Shown here piece after piece: positions 16,644-26,000 of a DNA stretch of 35,704 nucleotides (position 1 is its first letter; each line of letters opens with the position of its first letter). Location: positions 1 through 35,704 of the forward strand of contig JAJXUT010000017.1 of NCBI GenBank assembly GCA_021782655.1. Reading direction: 5' to 3'. Position numbers and translations under genes: made by a program. This DNA is from Deltaproteobacteria bacterium (GTDB taxonomy: Bacteria; Desulfobacterota; Desulfobulbia; Desulfobulbales; VMSU01). The notes under the pieces were generated by a model. The model saw nothing but the letters and a program-made list of their open reading frames with translations. It searched no databases and was not told where the DNA came from.

Positions 16644-19600
16644 ATGACAGTTGTAACAGCATACGTCGATCAAGTTCAAAAGGCATATATCGCCTATTAT
16701 GGCCGTCCTGCCGATGCCACCGGCCTCGATTTCTGGACCAACAAGCTTGCGGCGGTCAATGGCCAGTGGGGTTCAATTATTGACGCCTTTGGCAACTCTG
16801 CCGAGGCCACCAATATGCTGGCCAACATGAGCAACGAGGAAAAAATCAACACCTTGTACCAGCAAATGTTCGGTCGCAGCGCCGATCCCAGCGGCCTTAC
16901 CTATTATGCCGTGGGAATGGCCAATGGCACCTACACCCTGGCCTCCATCGCGGTTAATATCCTCAATGGTGCCCAAGGTAATGATGCTACTGTCATTGCC
17001 AATAAGCTGGCCTCGGCCAATATGTTTACCACTGGGTTGGATACTACCCCTGAAATGATTGGCTACAACAGCAGCACGGTGGCCTCGGTGCGCACCTGGT
17101 TGGGCGGGGTGACTGCCGCTGCCGCTGCCCAGACCAGTGTGGATGGGGTGCTGTTATCCCTGACCACTACTACTAATAGCGGCACCGCCACGACCTTCAC
17201 GCTCACGCCGGGTACGGATAGTGCGACTGCGAACCAGTTTCTCGCCTCCGAGACCTACTTTAACGTCGACGGCAAAGGCCCGACCCTTAATACTGGTGAC
17301 AGCCTCACCGGCACGGCTGGCCGTACCGACAACACCCTGACCGTTACCGACCTGACTCCGGGTGGCATCGACAACATCCCCGCGGGCGTAACGCTCAGCA
17401 ACATCCAGAACGTCAATCTGAACAGCTCCGGCAACACGGCTGGGGGTACGGGTTTCAGCACCGTGGGCTACGCCGACGTGCGCAACCTGACGGGCACGAC
17501 CAACGGTGCGGGGAATGATGTTTTTGCTGCCGCGAATGGCGCCAACGGCACGGTCGTCAATGTTACCCACAACGGATTGACGGGCGCATTGAACGTCATC
17601 GGCGGCACCAACGTAACCGCCACGATGGCCTCGGCTGCAAATGCCGGGGCGGTGACCATCGGTCAGGTGAACACCGGTGCCGGTTCCAACGCGACCGGGG
17701 CGGTTGTTGTCAACCACGCGGGTTCCGGTGCAATCACCTCGTACGCCGGCACGACCCAGAATATCACTTCTGGTGGCGGTGCTGTCGTTGTCGGCGATGC
17801 CACTGGCGTGGCCCCCAAAACATCGGGTGCTATTACCGTGACCGATACTGCGGCTATTACTTACGGCAACACGGGGAATTTGGCCCCGGCAGCAATCGCG
17901 ACGGCGGGGGGTGCCGACGTCAACATCACCACCAACGCGGGCGGCCCTGTTACCGTGGGCAACGCCGCCTTGTCCGCCGTTAATCCCACCGGCAATGTCA
18001 CGGTGACTGATACGGTCGGCCAGACTAACGCTGTCGCGACTGCAACCGCAGCCGGTTTGGCTGCCGGCACTGCCGGCACGGCGGCCTATGAGGCGGCCTA
18101 CAACGGTGCGTATGCGCCTGTCACCGCCGCAGTAACGGTTAATGGCGGGGTCAATGACACCGTGAACACCTCCGGCGCCATCACGATCAATAAAGCCGCC
18201 GGCGCTGTCGTCGCCACCAACACGGATATTCGCAACTCGGCCGTCAACGTGGGCTCGGGAACGGATGTCACGGTGACCACCTCGGGCACGGGGATAGTAA
18301 ATGTGGGGAGCAATTCGGCGGCCACCAACCCGACCGGCGCGATCACCGTTACCGACACCGGCGGCACGGGCGCGGGCGCCATCACCGTGCTGGGTGGTTC
18401 TTCGGCCACCGTCAATGCCAATGGCAACGCAGTGACGATCGGCGGTGCTGCCGCCCTGAGCACCGTGGGCGCCGTCGCTGTGACCCAGGCTAAGGCCAAT
18501 ACCGTGACCATTGACGGCGGTTCGACCGTCGCGGTCACCACGGTAGGCGGAAACGTTACCGTCGGCACTACAACTGCGGCAACCGGCGCGGTCACGGTCA
18601 CGGACACCTTCGCCGGCCCATCCACGGATGCCATTTCGGTGCTCAAGGCCACTGGCCCGGTAACCATCAACACCACCGCCACCTCCGGCAATATCATCGT
18701 TGGCGAAGCCGCCACCTTGAACGCCGCCGGGACGGCCTTGCTCAACGGCGCCTCCAATACGGCCGGAACGGTGACCATCAACGATTCCGTTGCCTCCAAT
18801 ACCCGTGGCGGCGTGGCGAACACCACCTACGGAACGGGCACCACCATCGTCCGCGCCAACGGCTCGACCTCGGTCAGCGTCACTGGCGGGACCGGCGGCG
18901 CAACCATCACCGACCTGCAATCGACCGCGGCCACTGGTGGCGCGGGCGCTGGCCAGCCCATCGGGGTCAACACCCTGGCCACGGTAACCCTGGACAATGC
19001 CGGGAATAGCACCCTGACCAGTAACGCCCTGACCGCGGTGAATATCGCCAACTCCGCGAATTCCGCCGTGACCGTCAACAATGCAACCAGCGCCCATGCC
19101 TTGGCCCTGAACCTGTCAAATAATCAGGTGATCCCGGCGCTGCAAGCAGGGGTTACGGACACCGTGACAGACAATAAGGCCGGGGTGGTAACGGTGACCA
19201 CGACCGGGACCGTTGCGGACAACCTGAACCTGACCGCAAACACCGCGACCAAAGTCGTGTTCAATAACGCTGCAGCAGTCACGGCAACCATCGCCGCTCC
19301 ACTCATGACCTCGATCGACGCTACCGGTTCCACTGGCGGCGTCACCACGGCCGTGGGCGCCACGACCTCCTTTGCCGGCGGTACTGGCGCATCCCATGTC
19401 ACCGTGGCTGCCGACCCGACCCTGGCGATCACGGGCGGCTCGGGCACTGCGGACGAATACATCGCTAACTATAACTATGCCGCCAATGCCCTGGTCACCG
19501 GCTTTGAAACCTTAACGGCCAAGGTCGCGGGTGCAAACGTTGGCGCAGGCTTCAGCAACTTGCATGTGAACACGGCTGTTGCGGCAACCTTCAACACGGT

Positions 19601-22508
19601 CAATGCGGGCGCCCAACTGAGTCTCGACTCACTCGCTAATGCTGTGGCGACGACGTACAACCTCGCGGCGGACACGGCAAATGACTCCGTGAAGATCAAC
19701 CTGGGGCTGGCCACGGATACCGCCACCACTCTTGCTGGTGCTCTCGTGACCGCCACCAAGGTGGAGAACGTGACCGTCAACAGCCTGGGGGCATATGCCG
19801 CCGCCACACCGGCGCCAAACACCCTTACCTTGACGGACACGACCCTGAAATCCTTGACCGTTACCGGCACCGCGCCGGTGGCGATCACGGCTGGCGACAA
19901 AACCAATGTGAAGACCATCACAATTGCCGGTAACTCTATAGCCAACGACACAGTATCCGCTACGATTAACGGTATTACTTCCACGTCGGCGGCGCTCACT
20001 ACTTTGCCTTCCGCCACCGCACCAGCAGCCGCAGCAACCGCCTTGGCATTGGCCATCAATACCACTGCTACTCCGGGTGTGACTGCCGTCGCCTCGGGGA
20101 ACACGGTTGTAGTGACCAGCACCGCACCGTTCTCGCTGTCGGATGCTTTCACTAATACTGGTGGTGGAGTAATGACCATCTCCGCCGCCAATACTGCTTC
20201 CGGCCTGGCCTCGATCAACGCCTCTGCCGCGACCGGAGCGGTGACCGTGGATGGGGCAACCCTGGCCATTGGCGGTGCGACCATCACCGGCGGCGCGGGC
20301 TTGTTGTCCGCGACGGGCGTCAATAACGCTAAGAACGGCGCCGCGATCTCTACGGTCGCTGTCACTGGCACCGTCCTGAACACTGACACCAATACGCTCA
20401 CGATTAATTATATCAACGCCGCTGGCATCGCAGGGGTTCTCTCTTTCACCAACGTGGCCACTCCAGCCACTGCGGCGGCAATGGCTACCGCACTGAAAAC
20501 CGGGATCTTGGCTCTTGGGGGTTACGGTGCCTCAGGCATCACCGTGACAGATAACACCGCCGGGACACTGACAGTGACCGGAGCTGCGGGCGTGCAGATC
20601 ACCAGTGTTACAGCGACCCCTGTTGCGGGTGCTGATGTCATCACGGTGGCCACCAGCGCCAATCCTTTCGCCGCCAACGATGTCTTCACAACCGGTGCTG
20701 GCGGCGGCACGATCACCGTGGGTCAAGGCGGCATTGCTGCCTACACCACTCAAAACGCTGATAAAACCGGCGCTCTCACTGGAGTTACACCTGTTGTGAC
20801 CTATGCGGCTGGCTCGGAAACAGTGAACTTAGGCGCCTCCAAGGCTGTAGTTGATACGGTCAAGCAGATCACCGGTGGTGATGCCCGGGTCAATGACTTC
20901 CAGGTAACGGCCAACAGCGCCACCAGCGATGTTTTGACTTTCGTTGCCCCCGGCGGTAATCAAATGGCTCTGGCCAATGTAACGGTGTCGACTCCGATGA
21001 ACCAGACCATCGTCCCTGGCCTCAATTACACCGCTGCCAACGGCGTGATCACCTTCGTCCCAACGGGTGTGCACACCATGGCGGACTACACCGTGACTCA
21101 GTTGGTTTCGGCAGTTCAGGCTGTTCTGGCTGCGGCAGGTGCTAACACAGTCGCTGCCTTCCAGTCCGGTTCAAACACCTATGTCGTGCAAGACCCGACA
21201 GTTGCCACGACTTCGCTGACCGTTCTGAACGGCGTCACCGGGATCACCGGCTTTACCGGGACGAGTGGCAACGCTGGCGCAAACGGTATTGCCGCGCAAA
21301 ACACCATCGTCTCGACCAACTTGACCAACAACGCCAATGCGGTGGTGGTCAGCTCGTCGGCGGCGGCGACCACCACGGACGCAACTGGTTATTCAGTGCA
21401 GAACGTGACCGGGGCCGGCACCGGTGGTCTGCAAACCATCACCAATCTGGCGTCACAGGCAACCGTGGCCGACGCCAGCACGGGTACAACCGAGACGTTG
21501 AACATCAGCCAGGTCGGTGCGGCCGGTGGCAACAGCCTGGTTTACAATTCAACTGCGGCGCATACAGTGGCTTCTTTGACTGTGACCGGGGATGCCGCCT
21601 TGACCATCGCCGGCACCGGGGGTGCTTTGATTGTCAACTCGATCGTTGATGGCGGCGCGACCAACACCTTGTCGAAGATCTTCGTCACCGGTGGTACCGC
21701 AGTGACCTTGGGCGGGTTCACGGACAGTGCCTTGACCACCATCGACGGTAGCGCGGCGGCAACCGGTTTGAATATCACCGATGCCTTGGCGAATCAGACC
21801 ATCACGGCCTCGACGGGAGGCAACAGCACCATCGTTGCCAACGGGAATAACGCCACCATCAGCCAGAAGACGGGTGCAGGCAACGTGACCCTGACGGCAA
21901 ACGGCTATGGAGACACGATTACCTTGTCGAACGGTACTAATACCATCACCGCATCGAGCAGCAATGACAATATCACCGTGGGCACCGGCGCGAACACGAT
22001 TACCGCGACCGGCGCCAATGATACTATCACGGTCGCCGCCACCAGTGTTACGGGCAACACGATTACGGTTGGCCTTAATGCAAATGTTACCTTGTCCGCC
22101 GCCGCCGCTGTTGACAGCATCACCCTGGCGGCCACCGATGTCACCGGCGCTTTGTCGAGTGGCAGTTACGCCAAGACGACCATTACCAATATGGGTGCAA
22201 ACGACACCCTCACCTTCGCCAACGCCGGTGTTTACTTGGGTGGTAATGCCGCAAACGCGCTGGTCAACGTTTCCGGCGCCGCGACCGTGGCTGCGGCTCT
22301 GGACATGGCGGCAAGTGCGGCGGTGAAGGCTGGCCAGCCCGCGGTTGGCGTGATCGACTGGTTCCAGTTCGGTGGCGACACCTACTTCGTGGAAGCAACT
22401 GGGGCAAACCATCCGGCCACCGGCCTGGCCGCGACCGACTTCGTGGTTAAGCTCACCGGTCTGGTGACAGCGGGTGCGAATGCGGGCGGCACGATCACCA
22501 TGGCTTAA
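16644..22508 (+). CDS. Giant DUF4214 surface-layer-like protein 1, predicted type I secretion substrate
   Basis: The 1954-residue protein has no Sec signal peptide. Residues about 5-115 hold two DUF4214 repeats (YIAYYGRPADATGLDFW and YQQMFGRSADPSGLTYY). The remainder is rich in Ala, Thr, Gly, Val and Asn with many strand-turn units of the form GAITVTDT...V.GG..V.V, a probable beta-helix or beta-roll, and I found no cysteine. Two extra modules of roughly 85-110 residues (about 1096-1182 and 1236-1346) are missing from the paralogue. Residues about 1730-1830 contain degenerate RTX-like repeats (GTGANTITATGANDTITV). The C-terminus (IDWFQFGGDTYFVEA, then VVKLTGL) is the ending seen in many uncleaved type I secretion substrates. 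An S-layer or large adhesin is the likely role. Confidence 0.85.
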   Translation: MTVVTAYVDQVQKAYIAYYGRPADATGLDFWTNKLAAVNGQWGSIIDAFGNSAEATNMLANMSNEEKINTLYQQMFGRSADPSGLTYYAVGMANGTYTLASIAVNILNGAQGNDATVIANKLASANMFTTGLDTTPEMIGYNSSTVASVRTWLGGVTAAAAAQTSVDGVLLSLTTTTNSGTATTFTLTPGTDSATANQFLASETYFNVDGKGPTLNTGDSLTGTAGRTDNTLTVTDLTPGGIDNIPAGVTLSNIQNVNLNSSGNTAGGTGFSTVGYADVRNLTGTTNGAGNDVFAAANGANGTVVNVTHNGLTGALNVIGGTNVTATMASAANAGAVTIGQVNTGAGSNATGAVVVNHAGSGAITSYAGTTQNITSGGGAVVVGDATGVAPKTSGAITVTDTAAITYGNTGNLAPAAIATAGGADVNITTNAGGPVTVGNAALSAVNPTGNVTVTDTVGQTNAVATATAAGLAAGTAGTAAYEAAYNGAYAPVTAAVTVNGGVNDTVNTSGAITINKAAGAVVATNTDIRNSAVNVGSGTDVTVTTSGTGIVNVGSNSAATNPTGAITVTDTGGTGAGAITVLGGSSATVNANGNAVTIGGAAALSTVGAVAVTQAKANTVTIDGGSTVAVTTVGGNVTVGTTTAATGAVTVTDTFAGPSTDAISVLKATGPVTINTTATSGNIIVGEAATLNAAGTALLNGASNTAGTVTINDSVASNTRGGVANTTYGTGTTIVRANGSTSVSVTGGTGGATITDLQSTAATGGAGAGQPIGVNTLATVTLDNAGNSTLTSNALTAVNIANSANSAVTVNNATSAHALALNLSNNQVIPALQAGVTDTVTDNKAGVVTVTTTGTVADNLNLTANTATKVVFNNAAAVTATIAAPLMTSIDATGSTGGVTTAVGATTSFAGGTGASHVTVAADPTLAITGGSGTADEYIANYNYAANALVTGFETLTAKVAGANVGAGFSNLHVNTAVAATFNTVNAGAQLSLDSLANAVATTYNLAADTANDSVKINLGLATDTATTLAGALVTATKVENVTVNSLGAYAAATPAPNTLTLTDTTLKSLTVTGTAPVAITAGDKTNVKTITIAGNSIANDTVSATINGITSTSAALTTLPSATAPAAAATALALAINTTATPGVTAVASGNTVVVTSTAPFSLSDAFTNTGGGVMTISAANTASGLASINASAATGAVTVDGATLAIGGATITGGAGLLSATGVNNAKNGAAISTVAVTGTVLNTDTNTLTINYINAAGIAGVLSFTNVATPATAAAMATALKTGILALGGYGASGITVTDNTAGTLTVTGAAGVQITSVTATPVAGADVITVATSANPFAANDVFTTGAGGGTITVGQGGIAAYTTQNADKTGALTGVTPVVTYAAGSETVNLGASKAVVDTVKQITGGDARVNDFQVTANSATSDVLTFVAPGGNQMALANVTVSTPMNQTIVPGLNYTAANGVITFVPTGVHTMADYTVTQLVSAVQAVLAAAGANTVAAFQSGSNTYVVQDPTVATTSLTVLNGVTGITGFTGTSGNAGANGIAAQNTIVSTNLTNNANAVVVSSSAAATTTDATGYSVQNVTGAGTGGLQTITNLASQATVADASTGTTETLNISQVGAAGGNSLVYNSTAAHTVASLTVTGDAALTIAGTGGALIVNSIVDGGATNTLSKIFVTGGTAVTLGGFTDSALTTIDGSAAATGLNITDALANQTITASTGGNSTIVANGNNATISQKTGAGNVTLTANGYGDTITLSNGTNTITASSSNDNITVGTGANTITATGANDTITVAATSVTGNTITVGLNANVTLSAAAAVDSITLAATDVTGALSSGSYAKTTITNMGANDTLTFANAGVYLGGNAANALVNVSGAATVAAALDMAASAAVKAGQPAVGVIDWFQFGGDTYFVEATGANHPATGLAATDFVVKLTGLVTAGANAGGTITMA

Positions 22509-22523
22509 AGAGTTAAAGGACGG

Positions 22524-22557
22524 GCCTTAAGGTTGCTCGCGCGAGCAGCCTTAAGGC
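22524..22557. terminator. 34-base palindrome after surface protein gene 1
   Basis: The two 17-base halves (22524-22540 and 22541-22557) are exact inverted copies except for one position that still pairs as G-T in RNA. It starts 16 bases after the stop codon. There is no T-run after it, so it may protect the mRNA 3' end or act as a factor-dependent terminator instead of a classical intrinsic one. Confidence 0.55.
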
Positions 22558-22573
22558 AAAGATTAAATATCAT

Positions 22574-22608
22574 CGGGGGAATGGCCAGGTTTCATGGTCA
22601 TTCCCCCG
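22574..22608. other. Second stem-loop in the surface-gene intergenic region
   Basis: Arms 22574-22587 and 22595-22608 (14 bases each, one G-T pair) close a 7-base loop, GGTTTCA. The arms read CGGGGGAATGGCCA and its complement. It lies 16 bases after the 34-base palindrome and lacks a T-tract. Together with its neighbours it makes three consecutive stable hairpins. Confidence 0.55.
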
Positions 22609-22637
22609 GTCGCTTTCCCCGTCTGGTGTAACAAATC

Positions 22638-22670
22638 AAGGCCCTGCCCCTGTAAAATGGGTGGGGCCTT
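22638..22670 (+). terminator. Third stem-loop, terminator-like, before the DUF6447-like gene
   Basis: Arms 22638-22649 and 22659-22670 pair over 12 positions, including two wobbles, around TGTAAAAT-type loop bases. The descending arm ends CCTTTCC, a poor T-tract. It ends 21 bases before the next ATG, so it could attenuate read-through from the surface protein gene into the small gene. Confidence 0.45.
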
Positions 22671-22691
22671 TCCACATAAAAGGAAACCACA

Positions 22692-22892
22692 ATGCCCACC
22701 ATTCAAATAGACGAAAAAGAGTATGATCTGGATCAACTGTCCGAAGAAGCCAAGGCGCAACTAGCGAGTCTCCAGTTTGTGGATGCGGAACTGCAACGCC
22801 TCAACGCCCAGGCCGCCGTCCTGCAAACCGCCCGGCTTGCATATTCCAACGCGCTGAATGCAGTATTGGCCGAGCAGCAACCGTCGAATTGA
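22692..22892 (+). CDS. Small DUF6447-like protein
   Basis: A 66-residue cytoplasmic-looking protein with no signal peptide or membrane segment. It starts MPTIQIDEKEYDLDQLSEEA and continues with an Ala/Gln/Leu-rich helix (LASLQFVDAELQRLNAQAAV). I recognise this as the DUF6447 pattern: a short beta segment with K.YDLD.LS followed by one or two amphipathic helices that could form a coiled-coil. AAAAGGAAACC gives an acceptable ribosome-binding site before the ATG. Its function is not known to me. Its position between two giant secreted proteins suggests a role in their folding control, secretion or regulation, for instance as a chaperone-like or adaptor protein, but this is inference. Confidence 0.75.
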   Translation: MPTIQIDEKEYDLDQLSEEAKAQLASLQFVDAELQRLNAQAAVLQTARLAYSNALNAVLAEQQPSN

Positions 22893-22966
22893 GCGTTCTT
22901 GGGGCCCGCTGCGCCGAGCTGTCCTTGAAACCCCTTCTCCGCTCTGCAACCCCCTGAAAAAATTGG

Positions 22967-23002
22967 ACCCCCGGCAAAAGCATTCGGGGGTGACGGTCTT
23001 TT
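22967..23002 (+). terminator. Possible terminator after the DUF6447-like gene
   Basis: ACCCCCG (22967-22973) and CGGGGGT (22985-22991) form a seven-base-pair GC stem with an 11-base loop. A T5 run (22998-23002) follows six bases later. The offset of the T-run makes it a moderate prediction. It lies about 100 bases before the second giant gene, so that gene probably has its own promoter. Confidence 0.45.
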
Positions 23003-23099
23003 TGCAAGAGGCTCTTTAGGCATGGCAAATGCTTGGTGGATATGGCAAGTCTTCCGTAAATAGCTTCTTTAATACCTCTTTTAAGAATTGGGTGGAGAT

Positions 23100-26000
23100 A
23101 TGGCGGTGGCAACGGCATACGTCGATCAAGTGCAAAAGGTATATATCGCCTACTACGGCCGCCCGGCCGATCCCAGCGGCCTGGACTACTGGAGCAACCG
23201 GCTGGCGGCGGTCAGTGGCCAATGGGACGCTATTATTGACGCCTTTGGCAATTCCGTCGAGGCCGTTGCCCTGTTGGCCAACCTGACCAACGAGGCAAAA
23301 ATCAACACCCTTTATCAGCAGATGTTCGGCCGGGCCGCCGAACCCGCAGGCGTTAAATGGTATGCCGATCGCCTGACAAATGGCACCTACACCTTGGCCT
23401 CCATCGCGGTCAATATCCTAAATGGCGCCAGCGGCCCCGATGCCAGCGCCATTGCCAACAAGCTGGACGCGGCCAAGCACTTTACCAATGGGTTGAATAC
23501 CGAATCTGAAAGTATTGGCTACAACAGTAAAACAGTTGCCTCGGTGCGCACCTGGTTGGGTGGGGTGCTTACGGTCGCCGTTGATCAGTCCAGCGTTGAC
23601 GGCCTCCTGGTCTCCATCTCGACCTTTACCCTCACTCCCGGGCTAGACAATCAGACGGCTAACACCTTTTTTGCTTCCGAGACCACCCTCAACCCTGGCG
23701 ACATCTTAAAGGGCGCGGTTGGCCGGACGGACAACTCCCTGCTGATTGCGGATTCGACTGCCGGCGCCGCAACTAATAGTATCCCCGCCGGGGTGACGCT
23801 CACCAATATCCAGACCGTTGAGTTGAACAGCGCTGGCAATACCGCCGCCGCCGGTTTTAGCACCGTGCCCTTTGCGGAGGTCGGGAATCTAAAAGTCACC
23901 ACGGCGGGGAATGCGGGCGATATGGTTATTGCCGCCAATGGTGCCCAGGGGACTGTGGTTGCGGCCACGCACAATGGGTCTTCGGGTGGCATTACCGTGG
24001 TTGGCGGCACCGACGATACGGTCACCTCGGCCGGCGCCGGCGCCCTGGTCGTGGGCGGCTCGGCAGTAGGCAAGGTGCCGCTTCTGACGCAAATGGCCAC
24101 CGGCGCCGTGATCGCCAATCAAAACAGTGCCGGCGCGGGCGGCGTCAATGTCTTTGGCGGCACAACCGTGCAGGTTACGACGTCTTCATCCGCAAATACC
24201 GGCAAGATCGAGATTGGCAACACGGTCGTGAATACCGGGGATGTCGCCGCTGGCGCAGTTGCCAATGCCTCTGGCGATATCACGGTTGCTAATGCCGGCA
24301 CTGGTGCCATTACCGTGTTCGGTGGCGCTAATGTTAGCGTCCAAGACACCGCCATCAACGGCGCTGGCGCAATCACCGTAGGTGATATTGCGGCGGTTGC
24401 TGCCGCTAATCAGGCCAGCGGCAACATCACCATAACTGAGGCCGCCGTCAACATCTACGATGCCCTGCCTGGTGCGGCCCACAACAATCTTGCTGCGGCA
24501 GCCATAGCGGTATATGGCGGCCAGGAGGTGACCGTAACCACTAATGCGGGTGGTAGCGTAACTATCGGCGCTGATGCCGCCAATGGTGCCAACCCCGTCG
24601 GCAATGTTGCCGTCACCAGCACCGGGGTGGATTGTGGCGGCAATGCTGCCATTGCTATTGACGGTGGCGCGAACGTCACGGTCAGCGCCGCTGGCGCCCA
24701 GGTCGGCATCGGCCAATTTGTTGATGCTGGCGGCCTGGCGGCCGGCAATCCTACCGGGGCAGTGAGTGTGACCAATACCACGTCCACCGCCTTTTGGACC
24801 GGCAACGCCATCCTTGTTGACGGCGGCACCACGGTCAACGCGACCCCAGACGGGCATGATGTTTTAATCGGCACCAATGGCGGCCTGCCGACCGGTGCGG
24901 TCACTGTTAATCAAGCCAACGTGTTGACCGGCAGTGGCTGGGCAGAAAATGGTCTTGCTGCCGGGAAGGTGACCGTTGACGGCGGCAGTAGTGTCACCGT
25001 GAACACCACGGGCGGCAGTGTGCTCGTTGGCCAGGCCGCCGTTGGCTACCCGCGCGGGGCGGTCAAGATCACCGACACCTTTTCTGGTGGGCAATCTGCC
25101 AATACCGACGCCTTCACCATCCTGGGTGGCACCACCGTGGATCTGACCACTACCGCCACTAGCGGCGCAATCACCGTTGGCGGCGCACCCGTTGTGGATA
25201 CGGATGGTGTTTCGTTGAAGAACGCCAGTCAGTACAGCTCAGGCAACGTTAACATCGTCAATGACCAGGTAAACGCCGCCACCACCAGCTACGGGACCGG
25301 CAAGACCAACGTCTATAGCCACGGTGCGGCGACGGTTTCGCTGGCCGGCGGGGCAGTGGCGGCGGTTATCGATGCCAACACGATTTTGGCGACCAAGGGC
25401 GCGGGTGTTGGCCAGGCGATCGGGGCCAGCGCCCTGACTGCGGTGCTTATAGATGGCAACTCGGCCAGCATTGATGGCACCACCGTTGCTTCCGATGCCT
25501 TGGCCAACCTCACCATCACCAACGACACCACCGCATTCGGTGCCTACACCGTGAGGAATGCAGCCAAGACCCAGGCGCTGAAACTTACTGTGGGCGGCAA
25601 CAATGCCCTGACCGTGACCGACGCCACCGCCGGCACCTTGGTGGTGACGGACAACGGCAAGGCCTTCGCCGATGCGGTCGGCAAGGCGCAGAAAATTGTT
25701 GCCGTAGCTGCCACGGGTGCCACCTTCACTAACACGGCGGCCCAGTCCTTCGATTTGACCGCCAGCACCGCCTTGACCAGCTTGATTGCCAGCAACAGTG
25801 GCAGACTGAACCTGGGCGACTTGACGGCCCTGAGCAAGCTGGCCAACATCGATGCCACCAAGGCCACCGGCGCCATAACCATCTCCAAACTAAACGGCAA
25901 GGTGACCAGTTTCAGCGGTGCCGGAAGCACCGGCAACGAGAGTGTCACCCTCAATGCCAATTCGCTGCTGCATGTCGATGGCGTCAACTATAGCAACCTG

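Noticed and set aside
17154-19097. A 647-residue open frame on the minus strand inside surface protein gene 1, and similar ones elsewhere in both giant genes.
   Set aside because: They are antisense to a clear coding frame, have no recognisable domain and arise because repetitive Thr/Ala/Gly/Val codons in GC-rich DNA produce few stops on the other strand.
17800-19100. Short recurrent sequences that could suggest a CRISPR or tandem DNA repeat array.
   Set aside because: They are in-frame, imperfect repeats of strand-turn protein units with varying spacing, not identical repeats separated by unique spacers.
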